Part shown: one piece after another, positions 12,201 through 23,599 of the stretch
Layout of the letters: each line of letters begins with the position of its first letter
Position numbering within the stretch: the first letter of the stretch is position 1
Source: Ampelomyces quisqualis
Taxonomy: Eukaryota; Ascomycota; Dothideomycetes; Pleosporales; Phaeosphaeriaceae
Direction of reading: 5' to 3'
DNA length: 64,000 bases
Assembly (NCBI GenBank): GCA_018398575.1
Contig: JAGTXZ010000008.1
Coordinates: forward strand, 2,108,001-2,172,000
The notes under the pieces: model-generated
What the model was told of the DNA's origin: nothing
Databases searched by the model: none
The model's input: the letters and a program-made list of their open reading frames with translations, nothing else
Program-made: the position numbers and the translations under genes

Positions 12201-14550
12201 ACATTTTATCTAGGCTGCATACAATCTGCTAGTACTATTATAATATAAGAGTTATAACAAAAACACGTTAGGGTACATATTATTAGCTATTAAAAAAATA
12301 GATGTTCTAAAAGAAGAGTTTTAACCTTTTAGACAGACGCAAGAAGAAGAAAAGGATTTTAACTACTCTAAATAGCACGCGCTATCCTATATTATTAACA
12401 ATATCTATATATATAGAGCCTTTAGTAGTATATATACTAAAACAAATAGTAAGGCCTACTATATTACAATGTTAAAACAATTCTACTTAATAACAAATAA
12501 GAGAGATTTTCTTATACAAATCTACTTCTATAACTCTAAGTAGCTAGCGCTTATAGCGTTTAAATATAAGATAGTTATAGACTAAAGTTAATAGTGTACT
12601 ACTGCTAAGTAGCGCAAGCACACCTTTACTATAAGTGTATTAATAGTAATACTATTTAGATAACTTAGATAGTCTATACTAGGCATATTACTAAATTCTA
12701 TTATACTACTTTTTAGTAAGGTTACTAAATATATTACGTTGCTAGACTTTATATATACTACTATAGTATTTGTCTAATACTACTATTAGAAGGTAACTAG
12801 CTGCCTTATTACTCTGTATAACAAAGATAGATAAGACTTTAACTTTTACTAGGTAAATAAAATAAATGTAAAAATATACTTTTCTATAAAATACTTAAGG
12901 CTGTTAAGTAAACGCTATAACAACCTTAAATATTACAAAGAACATATAGTGTAATACGCGCCTAACTAGTATAAGACTAAAAAATAGCATAAAAATTACG
13001 TGTAAGTATAAGAGTTTAAATATAAAAACTATATATAACTATCTTAGACTATTAAAAATAGTAGAGCTGTAGCTTAGGTGTACCTAATACTTATATTTAT
13101 TAATTACAAATACTTAGATAAGAATAGAAAGAAATATAAGTATATAGGTGCCTTTTGCAAGGTTATAGTGTTTAATAACAATAGTTAAATTAATTATATA
13201 ATAGAGATACTAAGCGTACGCTACTATATATATAGTATAAAGACTAAGTAATATATACTATTAGCATTTAAAGTATATAACATAACAACTATTATTTACT
13301 CTATATACCTAGTACTAAAGAATCTACCTACACTTAATAATAAAGTCTCTGTTTTATACTATGTAAACAATTATATTAATTAGAACAAATATAATAGACT
13401 ATATTCTTTTACGTTTAATTAAGACTAGATACGTATAGTGCAGAATTATAAACAGAAGTAAATATAGCAAGACAGCTAGTATATAGCGTTAGACACAGTA
13501 AATAGAATTATATATCTAATAATAGCTCTACTATTACTTTTATATACCTAATAGAGTACAAACTTACTAATATAACAAGCGCTATAATATAGAACTCTAG
13601 CGTAAGGCTACTAACGTAACCTTCTTACTATACACTATACACTACTATAAACGCGTAATACTAGTAACTCTTATCTATATATATAGGTATTATAGAGATA
13701 TTATAACAGTTACTTAGAATTACTAGTTAGTGCAGACAAGAGAATAGCACTACTATAGTAATACTAGATATAATTGTTAAAAGATAGCATATGTAATATA
13801 ATGCAGCTAATAGTAGAAGAGTATAACTTAATATACTCTAACGTAGAATAAGAGGTAGGAAGATAGAAGATACTAGGCTGTTTTCTATAGACAACTATAG
13901 TAAAAGAATACCTATAGTAAATTACAGGGGCAATTATATTATAATAGAATAGACAACTATAGAACGTAGCTAACAGTTACCTTATCTAGACAATTATATA
14001 CTTTACTATCTAATATAACTATAACGCAGCCTAATAGATACGCTTGTAATAAAACAAAACTAAACTAAATAATAATTAGAAGCAAGCTTTACTAAATAGA
14101 AACCTACGTAAAAAGATAATAGGAAAAGTTAATAAAGAGTTAAGTATAACACAAATTACTTCTAACATAACAGCTATATTAGTATTAAACGCAACTAGAA
14201 ACATGCACACTTTTATTAGGATAAACTAGCTGTTATATACATACTATAACCTACTAGTAATAGATAAGTATATTAATAACCTTAGTTACAATTTGTTTGT
14301 GTAGATATTAGAGTATAAATTAGGCTTTAAAAGTAAATATAATAGTATATACTACTATATAAAGAAGAGAGATAGGTAGGCGTAAATATAGATATCTATA
14401 AAGGTATACTAGTATAGCGCATTATAAGAGACAGTTGTATTAAAGATATACCAGGTATTATTTACAATAAAACTACAAATATAACTAGTATTATAGTATA
14501 CTAGATCTATAATAATAACTTACTAGGTAAATAGTTTTCTATGTATAAGG
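9300..14550 (+). pseudogene. Plavaka transposase relic, split by an 854-bp element
   Basis: Reading the plus strand with stops as former Gln/Trp gives a near-continuous transposase-like protein. At 10,381-10,510 it reads LDSTTLILVILVVDKTQLS, then VYITI-like 'LIYITIRNLNYK'. This matches the Plavaka core 'lpdg...ilasDKTqLt...VyltigNi'. At 12,346-12,427 it reads DFNYSK-stop-HALSYIINNI, matching the conserved 'fn.PK.H.l.Hy...I...G' block. Plavaka proteins are RNase-H-fold DDE transposases that cut and paste DNA. The frame is broken at 10,514-11,367 by a non-autonomous element, and by many RIP stops. The same gene, without that insertion, lies on the minus strand at about 57.9-62.2 kb. Ends are approximate. 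Confidence 0.7.
10514..11367 (+). mobile_element. 850-bp non-autonomous DNA element, copy B
   Basis: The element is bounded by a 16-bp inverted repeat TGTTAGGAAAATTTAA (10,514 and, inverted, up to 11,367) and flanked by a 2-bp duplication GT (10,512-10,513 and 11,368-11,369). The homologous site in the right Plavaka copy (about 61,038-61,050, reverse complement ATAAGGCATAATAA) lacks the element, so the original target was GC, now GT on both sides through C-to-T change. It has subterminal GTTGCTAGT/GTTGCTAAT repeats at the left end and GTTGCAGATGTTGCTAA at the right. It has no coding capacity and shares about 200 bp of its left end with the Plavaka terminus at 54,502, so Plavaka transposase probably mobilised it (inference). 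Confidence 0.85.
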
Positions 14551-14554
14551 CTAC

Positions 14555-14836
14555 TAAATTGCCTATATTATGCGCATAACTATTTATACTACTAGTAGAC
14601 AACTATTATATACGCTAATATTTAGTTTAGAATAAAAGAATAGAGAGGTACCTAATTACTTATATCGCGCGCACTACTATTTGTGCTAATAGTAGACAAC
14701 TATTATATATACTAATAATTAGTTAAGAATAGAAAAGCACCTAATTACTTATATTGCGCGCATAAATATTTGTCCTAATAGTAGATAACTATTGTATACG
14801 CTAGCATATAGTTAAGGATAAGAAGCTATCTAATTA
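14555..14836. repeat. About three copies of the Plavaka 89-bp tandem unit
   Basis: Each copy carries AGTAGACAACTATTATATA-type sequence, then a GCTAAT/TAGTTAAG block, then CACCTAATTACTTATAT and GCGCGCA. This is the reverse complement of the array at 57,424-57,860, which has five copies of an 88-90-bp unit. The array separates the transposase relic from the second coding relic. Confidence 0.75.
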
Positions 14837-14899
14837 AACAGCCTAACTACTATATTCTAGTAGAATTTAAGGTAATATTAGACTATATATGTTACAAAA

Positions 14900-17480
14900 A
14901 CCCTTCTTATACCTATAAAGTAAAAACTCTATTACGCTACACATATTACTTACTTCTACTACTTTTACTAATAGTTTTTTAATATTTAAAGTGCAACCGC
15001 TTACTCTATATACTCTATACTAAGTAGCAAATTTAGGTAATATTAGTAGTATACTATTTTTCTATCTAAAGAAGTGCTAAAACAAGCGCTAATAGATAAT
15101 AGTGTAAAGGTTAGGCTCTTAGAAAATATAACTCTAGAACTAACATACTAAAAACTAAGATACTATAGAAACTAAAAACTGTTTAGACTCTAACACTACT
15201 ATTCTTAAGCCTTAATTCTAGTGTTAAAATAGACATATAACTAACTACTATACTAGCCTAACTAAAAAGTTACCTAATAAGACAGCCTAGAGATTAAATA
15301 CTATATACTCTTAGATCTACAGCCTTACTTACTTGTTAATAAGAAGAATTTAGACGTAGTAGTAGTATAAGTACAACAAGCTAATATAAACGAAAAACTT
15401 ATAGAACTAATATATAGAAAACGTTAGTAGTTAAAAGAAAACTACTATTAGACTTAAGAATATTATATTATAGGAAGATACTTTACTATATATAAATAAG
15501 TAGTTCTAACTATTATAGAGTTGCAACTCTTCTTATTTAGTATAAACCTATTTAGGTTACTACTATAGAAGAAAAAAAACGCTAGGCAAAGGAAAGTGTA
15601 TTACTAAAAAAAAAAGACTATACTAGAAAAGGTAAGAGTTATCCTAGTAACGCAATTACTTACTAATAATAGAAAGATACTATATAGTATAGTAATAATA
15701 CTATAGCTTAATATAAATAGGTATATATACGCCTAAATACTACTAGACGCTTAGATAGAAGTATTAAATACTCTACTATTATTAGTTTAATTATATATTA
15801 GCTTTACACTATATAAAGAAGCTACTTACTATATAGGTACTATTGCAGCCTACTAAGAATAGTAGCTAATAGTAGGCGTCTAAATGCTAGATATATATAG
15901 TAACTTGTAGACTTATATAATAAGGCAAGAATAACTAGAAATTACTAGTGCTTATATATTAAACTACCTAGATAGATAAGTTCTTAAGCCTAGTAAACTG
16001 CTTAAAGACTTTGTTTACTTACTATAAGACCTAAAGAACGCAAGTACACTTCTAAAACAGCTATACTAGCTAACTAAAGACAGCCTAAATCTGCTAGATT
16101 TTTAAATCCTAGTCTTGCAGTAGTAATTGTATAGTAATTCTATAATAATAGGAAATAGAGTATTACTGCAATAACTAGAAACTAAGAGAAGTTTAATAAA
16201 CTAAGTGTAAATATAGTAGCACTAATAGGCTTAATTATATTTAACGTTATAAGAGAATTTAATAATAATAGTACTAGGAAAACTATACTCTTCTATAGAT
16301 ATACTATAGAAAGTATGTTACAAGTTCTATACATAGTATTAGCTAATAGAAAGTAAACTACTTTAATACTATTTGCAAAAAATAAAAGAACGTAGAAGGC
16401 ATTTAATAGATTCTTATAAAAGAGAATATATAACAGGATATTACTATATACACAAACTAAGAAGAGAATAACAAGGCTAACGTTTTAGTGCTAAAAAATA
16501 CCTATAATAATAATATAAATAATATCCTAGCTAACTGCATAAAAAAGAAGCAAGATTACTATAATACGCTTATAAATAACTATAATAACAAAGAGAAGAA
16601 GAAGGTAAACTACTTAATAGAAAAGAATAGAAAAGAGAATATTAGAAAGAAAGAGAAAGTTCTACATAGAGATATTAATAATATAAGTAGGTCTAAATAT
16701 AATATAATATATAATAACTTATATAGAGTACTATCTATATACGTATATGTAAAGTATTAAGTAAAGTAAAAGATATTTTACTAAAAGAGTATAGATATAT
16801 AGATAAACTTATACTAGAATATATTTATAAGGTAGATAAACAGCTATAGTTTAAGAACTATAGAGGTAGCTAAAGTATTATAGTAGAAGACATATAGAAA
16901 GAATTTTTAACGTAGGCCTATAATATTAAATTAAAGGCAACATACTTAACGTAATTACCTTAACTAAAGAGAAATAGTAACTAAAACTAGACAAGGGTAA
17001 TAGGTTAGTATAATAGTATAAAAAAAATAAGGTATTATTAAGTAGTTATAAATAGCGGGCGTAGCAAATATTATAATAACTTAATATACTTTTACTAGTA
17101 TAACACGTAGATACTGTGAGGTTAGCCTAAATATAACGCAATAGTGTAGACTACTATAGCAGATAGTATAGTACTAGCAGATATAGTATATAATTTTAAT
17201 ATAACTAACTAATAAGATAGTTACTACTCTATAAGTAGTAGTAGTAGTTATAGCCTTCTATATATAGAATGCGTTATATACTTACTAACGCGTGCCCTAT
17301 AAGACGTTAAGCTTAGTAGCTGCGTCTAGGCTAGCCTTCTTTTAAAGAAGTATAATTTAACTATACTATATTTAATTAAAAAGCTTTTATAACTAGATAA
17401 GAAGAACTAGCTTAGTTAGTCTACGCTATAAGAGTATAAAGATATAGGTAGCTAGCTATAGTATATAGTTCTACTAGTAC
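14900..17480 (+). pseudogene. Second coding relic of the Plavaka element, function unknown
   Basis: Downstream of the 89-bp array, the plus strand again reads as a near-continuous protein interrupted only by RIP-type stops. The least damaged part, about 16,488-16,760, is open for 90 codons and is rich in Asn, Lys and Glu. The following part reads FKNYRGS, then IVEDIQKEFLTQAYNIKLK, then ARxIGQYNSI-like sequence near 16,850-17,010, followed by a Ser-rich run at about 17,230. The predicted protein is highly charged and probably helical or coiled-coil. I do not recognise the family. The same reading frame occurs on the minus strand at 54,745-57,400, so it is a regular part of the element. Confidence 0.5.
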
Positions 17481-17717
17481 TATAGTACTTAATAGTCCTT
17501 AACTATTAAGTCTAGTAATACTAGTAATACTAGCAACACTAGCAACACTAGTAATATAGGTAATATAGATAACTTACTATTAGGTTACTGTTAGGTTACT
17601 AGCAACTAGAAGTAAGCAGGGTAACTTTAGTAAATTATTTAGTAAATAGTATTGCTGTTAGGCAGCTATAGGTTGCCGCAACTAAGCTAACTAGATAAAT
17701 CTTAATTTTTTCTAACG
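17480..17717 (+). repeat. Right terminus of the left Plavaka copy
   Basis: This is the reverse complement of 54,502-54,740. It has alternating AGTAATACTAGCAACACTAG subterminal repeats, then GTTACTAGCAACTAGAAGTA, then the tip TTTTTTCTAACG ending at 17,717. The last 200 bp or so are shared with the 850-bp elements. Confidence 0.75.
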
Positions 17718-18442
17718 CTTAAGCTTATTAATAAAGCTAGACTAAAGACTAGAGATTGTGTACTGCGTTAACAGCTACTTAACTTTAGAATTATAAGTAA
17801 GAGCGTTATAAAGTAAGATAACTATAATTTTAAGATAATCGTTAATCTAGAAAGTTATAAGAATTAACTAGATAAGTAAAAGAATATAGTATTTAACTTA
17901 TAGGCCTATATATAATATATACGTCTTTACACTAAGTATAAGTACTCTTACTATAAGTAATCTTATACTTAGACTTATTACTCTTAAGCTAAGTAATTGC
18001 ATAGCCTAAATAATATAGTAAGTTAAGCTTAGCCTTAACAATAATATTAAGTCTATTCTATTACTAGTTAGTAATATACCTAGACCTAGCTAGGCGCCTT
18101 AGATATAATACTTATAGTAAAAGAGTTAATAGTATAATACTTAGTAGAAGAGCTATAAAGAGTATATAGACTTAGTTTCTTTAAAAATAGTAGTATAGGC
18201 GCAGAAGATATATAGGTTAATAAGAAAAGTAATACGTAAGTAAGTGTATAGAAAGTAAGGCTAGTGTAGTATATAGTACTACTTAAAAAGAAAAGTAAAG
18301 GTATAGAATAATAGATTTAGAAAAAGTAATATTTTATTTTAATAGTTGCGTAGGTCTAAGTGCACCTAGTGCTAGAGTAAAAAGATTATATAATAGGCTA
18401 CTACCTAGTTAGTCTTTAGTTATAAAAAAACTTTAGCTTACT
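17718..18442. other. AT-rich spacer, unidentified
   Basis: About 725 bp between the Plavaka end and the target duplication of copy C. TpA-rich throughout. No coding relic or repeat was recognised; it is presumably part of an older element that received these insertions. Confidence 0.35.
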
Positions 18443-19161
18443 AACGTTAGGAAACTTTAACGTTATTAGAGTTAGCAATATCTGCAACACTGTTAGAATA
18501 GTTAACTAGACAGTTCTTAACTGTACTTAACTGTTCCTAGAGTCTTCTATTTGTTCTAGCTACCTATTTAGCTTAAAACGCTTAAACTGCTCTACCCGCT
18601 CCACTTGCCCTACCTGCTCTACCCGCGCTATTACGTTATTACTATCAAAGCTAAAAATATAGAGCTTAATTTTCTCTTTAAAACGCACTTTTTAGATTTC
18701 TTATAGCTGCTCTTGTTGTTAAGATGCAAGGCAGTAAAGTTTGTAGATTTTAATCTTCTTTGCTAAGGCTTGTTTTTGGTAAAGCTCTAGCACTTTAATT
18801 AGATAATATATTATATTTTATTTTAAGAAATAGTAACTAAACAGCTAATTTTACTTTAGAACCTTTTATTGCGTATTATTATATAGCAGGCGCCTAGATC
18901 TATTGCATTAAACGTACTTAGAGTTTTTTTTAAAAATAAATAAATATTATAACTTTAACGCGCTATATCTCAATAACTAGAGCAGGTAGAAAAATTCTAA
19001 ATAGTGCATTTTAAAGAGGGAATTTTGCTCTATATTTCGTATTTTTAGGTTACTTACGTAACTATAAAAATACAGCAATACAGTTACGTAAGTAAAATTA
19101 GCAATATTAGTAACACTAGCAACTCTATTAGATCTAGCAACTCTATTAGGTTACTATTAGG

Positions 19162-19348
19162 TGTAATAGGCTAGGCTTTGCCTAGTCCTTTGCCTTCTTA
19201 GGAAGAGCTTAGTCTAGCCTTACTACCTCTTTATAGACTAGCACGCACAGAGAGTATATAAACCCCTTTTGTAACTAGTAGAGAAGCTTAAAGAATACAA
19301 CTCTTTCTAGCACTTTATTGTTCTATCTTTGCAGGCTAGCCTATAACA
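19162..19348 (+). repeat. Gypsy-1 5' LTR
   Basis: 187 bp, TGTAATAGG...CCTATAACA. It contains a promoter-like GAGTATATAAACCCC (about 19,251-19,265). It differs from the 3' copy largely at C/T and G/A positions. Confidence 0.88.
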
Positions 19349-19508
19349 ATTATATTCCTTTCTAATACAACAACAACTACAGAATAGCTCTATCTAACTA
19401 ACACTCTAACACTAAGTTAGAGCCTAAAGAGCAGGAGTCTTAAACTAACCTTTAGGCTTACTATACTCTGTTAGACAGTTGCCTTTAAGCTATAGAGAAC
19501 CAAATTAA

Positions 19509-20354
19509 CGTTAGGAAAATTTAAGATTAATCTGATTAGCCTAATTGCTGCGACCTGCAGCAGCCCAACAGCAATACTGTCTACTAGACAATTTGCTAAA
19601 GTTGCCCTACTTACTTCTGGTTGCTAGCAAGTTGCTAGCAAGTTGCTAGCAACCTAACAGTGTTGCTAGTGTTGCTAGTGTTGCTAGTGTCGCTAATATT
19701 GCCAATTTTACTCACGTAACTGTATTGCTGTATTTTTATAATTACGTAAGTAACCTAAAAATACAAAATATAGAGCGGAATTCCCTCTTTAAAATGCACT
19801 ATTTAGATTTTTTTTAGCTACTCTAGTTATTAAGATATAGCGCGTTGAAGTTATAAACATTTTTAAAAAAACTTTAAAGTACGTTTAACAGAGTAGATCT
19901 CAACGCCTACACTATAATATATTAAAATAAAATAGTCCTAAGGTAAAATCTACACTTTAGTTACTATTTCTTTTAAAAAAAATATAATATATTATCTAGT
20001 TAAAGTGCTAGAGCTTTAGCGAAAACAAGCCTTAGCAAAGAACATTAAAAAGTTACAAACTTCACTGCCGTGCATCTCAGCAACTAGAGCAGCTATAAAA
20101 ATTCTAAATAGTGCGTTTTAAAGAGGGAATTAAGCTCTATATTTTAGGTTTTTAGAATAATTACGTAATCGCGCAGGTGGGGCAGGTGGGTCCAGTAGAT
20201 CAGGTGGATCAATTTGGGCGTTTTTGTCTAATTAGGCGGCCAGAACAAATAGGGGTAGCTAGGCACTGTAGACTACGGTCAAAAACTGTCTAGTTGACTG
20301 TTCTAACAATGTCGCTAATGTCGCAGATGTCGCCAACGTTGTGTTTTCCTAACG
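19509..20354 (+). mobile_element. 850-bp non-autonomous DNA element, copy A (least mutated)
   Basis: The element is bounded by CGTTAGGAAAA at 19,509 and its inverse TTTTCCTAACG ending at 20,354, with a 2-bp duplication AA on each side (19,507-19,508 and 20,355-20,356). It is 846 bp, has no coding capacity, and sits between the Gypsy-1 5' LTR and gag. It keeps far more CpA, TpG and GC-rich sequence than the surroundings, e.g. GGTGGGGCAGGTGGGTCCAG near 20,165-20,195, and clear subterminal GTTGCTAGT repeats (19,665-19,700) and GTCGCTAATGTCGCAGATG (20,313-20,331). This suggests the latest insertion of the three copies. Confidence 0.88.
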
Positions 20355-20399
20355 AACGCCCTAGAGACAGTACTCTAGTCTCTTGTTACTTAACTTATA

Positions 20400-21528
20400 A
20401 ACCTCTCTTCCCCCTCTTTAGCCTTTACGCTAAACCCTCTTCTAGTACCTTACTATACGCAAACTACTAGAAATTTAACGCTTACTACTTCTACTCTTCT
20501 TCTAGTCTAACGTAAGCTACTACTCCTAGGCAACCTGTTTTTAGGCAATAAGTCTTACTTTACTGCCTAAAAGGTTACTATAACCTATAAGCTTAAGACT
20601 AACTCTACTTTTATTAAGAGCGCCTAGAACTAATATGCCTTTATTTAGGCTAACTTATTGCTAAAGGTCTAATAGAAAGTTACCCTCTACTACGCTAGCA
20701 GAAAGGAAGTAGGTAATTAGAACCTTATAAACTTTATAAAATATCTTAATTTCTACTATAAAGATAAGTATAGTAAGAAACGTGCTTAAGCAGTTTTAAA
20801 GAGGCTGCGCTAGGCTAGAAAGAAGTCTTTTACTAACTTCTTCTTGCACTTTAAGTCTCTCCTCTTACAATATAGAAAAGTAATATAAGATAATAAATAG
20901 CAACTTAACAAATTATAACGCGCTTTAAACTACTTTCTGCAATAAGTTACTTTTTACTACAGCGTTTCCTATACTAATTACAACTAGGCAGTAGTAAAGT
21001 ATTAATCTATTGCAATTAACTTAGAAACTACAGCTATTAAGAAGCATTAACACTTGTACACAAAAGAAAGGACCTAAGTAAAAAGAGACTTAGATAGGGA
21101 CATTAAGATAGTAATAGTGTCTGTAGTTAGTATAGGTTTAGAGACAAAAGAATAAGTTAAGGCCTAGTAAGCAAATAGTGCAAGCTAACCTTAGTTAAAA
21201 AACTAGGTCTCTAAGGGGCTCTATAAGTAGCGTTATAAAGGTAATTTATGCATGCGTTGTAGTAAGTAAGGACACTACGTGCAGGGCTATCTAAACATAG
21301 TATAGATCTACGCTATTAGCGCTTTGCGTAGCAAAAAAGCTCTAATAGAGATTTTAAAAAACTAGTAGCCTTTACCTTCTTAGAGAGATAAGAGCGCCTC
21401 TTAAATAGCGTTAGTAAAGAGAATAGAGAATAAGAGACACTACTTAACTACCTTAACAGTAACTTATTTCTTATTCTACTATTACTAGATAGCGCCACTA
21501 ACGTTAACGCCTTAGTAAATTATAAGGA
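20400..21528 (+). pseudogene. Gypsy-1 gag relic with zinc knuckle
   Basis: The plus strand encodes a degraded nucleocapsid/gag region. At about 21,248-21,290 it reads CMRCSK-stop-GHYVQGY, a CCHC zinc knuckle (C-x2-C-x4-H-x4-C) whose last Cys now reads Tyr, as a G-to-A change would give. Just before the Gypsy-2 insertion (21,480-21,520) it reads LLLLDSATNVNALVNYK, resembling the start of a retroviral-type aspartic protease. Gypsy-2 interrupts the gene at 21,529. Confidence 0.65.
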
Positions 21529-21802
21529 TGCTATAGCGTAAAGCTGTTAGTTGCGCAGCGATACGCCTGCGCTACAACAACGCTACCCTAGCGTCCTTAC
21601 GCGTAGAACGCGCATAGCTGCCCTAGCGTCTTAACAGCGCTACACTAGCGCAAACTTAGTGCATTCTAGTTATAAGGACATACATCTAGTTATATCTACA
21701 AAAGGGCAGTTCTACACTAAAGTAGCAGAACAGAAATTAACTTACTTCTACCTGTACTACTATTATTATCCTATAACTTTACTGCTATATAAACTTCTTA
21801 TA
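21529..21802 (+). repeat. Gypsy-2 5' LTR
   Basis: 274 bp starting TGCTATAGCGTAAAG. It includes short GC-rich segments such as CGCTACCCTAGCGTCCTTAC, and a TATATAAAC near the end. A small open stretch in it (21,659-21,850) is a by-product of the LTR sequence and not a gene. Confidence 0.85.
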
Positions 21803-22149
21803 GTTTTAATTTCTCTACCTTGCAAAAAGGATAGCAGCCTAGTTACCTAATAACAATAGATTAGGACCTGCCTCTAAGCCTACTAGCCAATCTATTAAGA
21901 GAAAATACCTCTAATAAGAAATTAATACTTAGCCTAGGTAAATGCTTAGTGCAGCTAAAGCGCTAGCGCTAAGAACTTAAGAAGCAAGCTAAGATCTAGA
22001 CTCTAGAGGAGGAAGTACGCTAATAGGAGCAATTATTAGCAGGTAAACAACCTCTTCTACCTCCTAAATAGCCCTTAGGCGCCCTAAATAAAATAGATCT
22101 ACTAACCCCTCTAGTTAGACGCAACACGTTTCTACTAGCGCAACGCCTC

Positions 22150-22960
22150 TAACTTAACCTATTAGCGCTACTAGGGCGCGGGCTAAAGATTAAGAAGATC
22201 TCTATCTTTAAAGGTAAGGAAATTAGAGAGTATTAGGACTTTAAAGCTTAGCTATCTATTGCCTTTTAATTAGATCTCTTAGCCTTCTAGCTTAAGAACC
22301 AAAAGATTGCCTTTACCCTCTAGTACCTATAAACTACGTTTTAACAGATATAGATATAGAGAGAATAGAAAGATAATAGTAAAACGCTAGCGTAGCGCAA
22401 TATAATATCTTTTCTACTTAATTAGATTAAGAGCTCTATAAATAGAAAGCTTTAAGTTACTATATAGTATTAAAAGGTATCCTAAAAGAACAGCTAAATA
22501 GTAAACAAATTTACAGCCTATTTATCTACTTTAGAAAATTAGGTAAATCTCTCTTATAAGCAGAAATACCTAGTAATACACTTGTACAGCAAACTTTACC
22601 TAGAGATTAGAGTAGCCTTCTCTAACTATACTAAGTTCTCTACTACCTGCAGAGAACTTGTTAAACGCGCTGTAACGCTAAAAGACAACTTACGCTATAG
22701 TAGTAGTATACTATTACTATACTAACGCACACACAAAACGCCTAGTATAAGAAAAACTTTGCAGCCTAAACTAGACGCAACAGCTCTATAACGTTATATT
22801 GCTAGCACTGTAAACCTAAGCCTAAAGCTAACTAACGCCTGCTACTATTATAGTAAGATAGGCTATTAGGCTAAAGAGTGTAGATTAGGGCTTAATAGCT
22901 TTTCTCCTATTACTAGTTTAAACGCAATATAAATAAAAAACAAGTAGGCCTAAGAAGAGC
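22150..22960 (+). pseudogene. Gypsy-2 gag relic
   Basis: It reads KIKKISIFKGKEIREY at about 22,190-22,230, typical of a Gypsy gag 'kp..F.G....' motif. A zinc knuckle relic follows at about 22,845-22,890: CYYYSKIGY-stop-AKEC, i.e. C-x2-C-x4-H-x4-C with the second Cys and the His now Tyr. The frame is broken only by RIP-type stops. Confidence 0.65.
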
Positions 22961-23599
22961 CTCCCTCTTAATAGCCTAAGTCCTACTATAATAGAAGGAT
23001 TGTATTAAAGTACTTAGGACGCTACGTAATAACAGCGCTGCGCAGCCTATACAAATCCTAATTAACTATAGTGCAGAACTTAGTACTATTAACAAGAGAG
23101 TTACTTTACTTAAGAATCTCTCTTGTATTAATAGCGCTACACTACTAACTATCTACTTACCTAACTTAAGCACTATACCTAGCTTCTACGCTTATTAAGC
23201 TTATCTAACAATAAAGGACAACTAGGGCGTAACTAAGTCCTTTACTACTATCCTATACAGGATTACTAATATAGCACAACCTATTATTTTGGGTCTACTA
23301 AGCCTAAAAGAGGGGCGCGTTGTTATTAACTACAAGTTAAAGTAGTAGCGCTACAAGCTTAACACTAATATAATAAGGGTTAAAGACACAAAAACCTTTG
23401 CAGGATCTCTTTATAACAAGCTAAGCGTGTACGCAGTCCTAGTAGGTAGTCTATAATTCTCTTCTACTAAATACCTATTATAGCCTATTAAACTTAAGGA
23501 TTTTAAAGACGTTGTAAACAGTAACGCTAATAACGCGCTACTACAGTACTATAGAGGTAACTACGCTATTAAGTTAGAAGAAGAAACTATAGCTCTATA

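Larger units (their letters stand above)
7700..17717 (+). mobile_element. Plavaka-type (CMC/CACTA-like) DNA transposon, left copy
   Basis: This large element carries a Plavaka transposase relic and a second coding relic, both on the plus strand. Its right terminus is at 17,717 (...TTTTTTCTAACG), the reverse complement of the 54,502 terminus (CGTTAGGAAAAA...). Reverse-complement similarity to 54,502-64,000 runs through the whole stretch: 17,480-17,717 pairs with 54,502-54,740, 11,620 with about 60,800, 10,480 with about 61,080, and 7,840 with about 63,870. The coordinate offset changes by about 860 bp across 10,514-11,367, where a smaller element is inserted. Subterminal GTTGCTAGT-like repeats are present near the end. 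The family is assigned from the transposase motifs. Confidence 0.75.

Noticed and set aside
16488..16760. 90-codon AT-rich open frame as an independent gene
   Set aside because: It is a stop-free piece of the larger Plavaka second coding relic, repeated on the minus strand of the right copy.
19157..19161. TTAGG words as telomeric repeats
   Set aside because: They are the 5-bp target duplication of Gypsy-1 within recurrent CCTAACAG/CTATTAGG words of the 850-bp element; there is no TTAGGG array.
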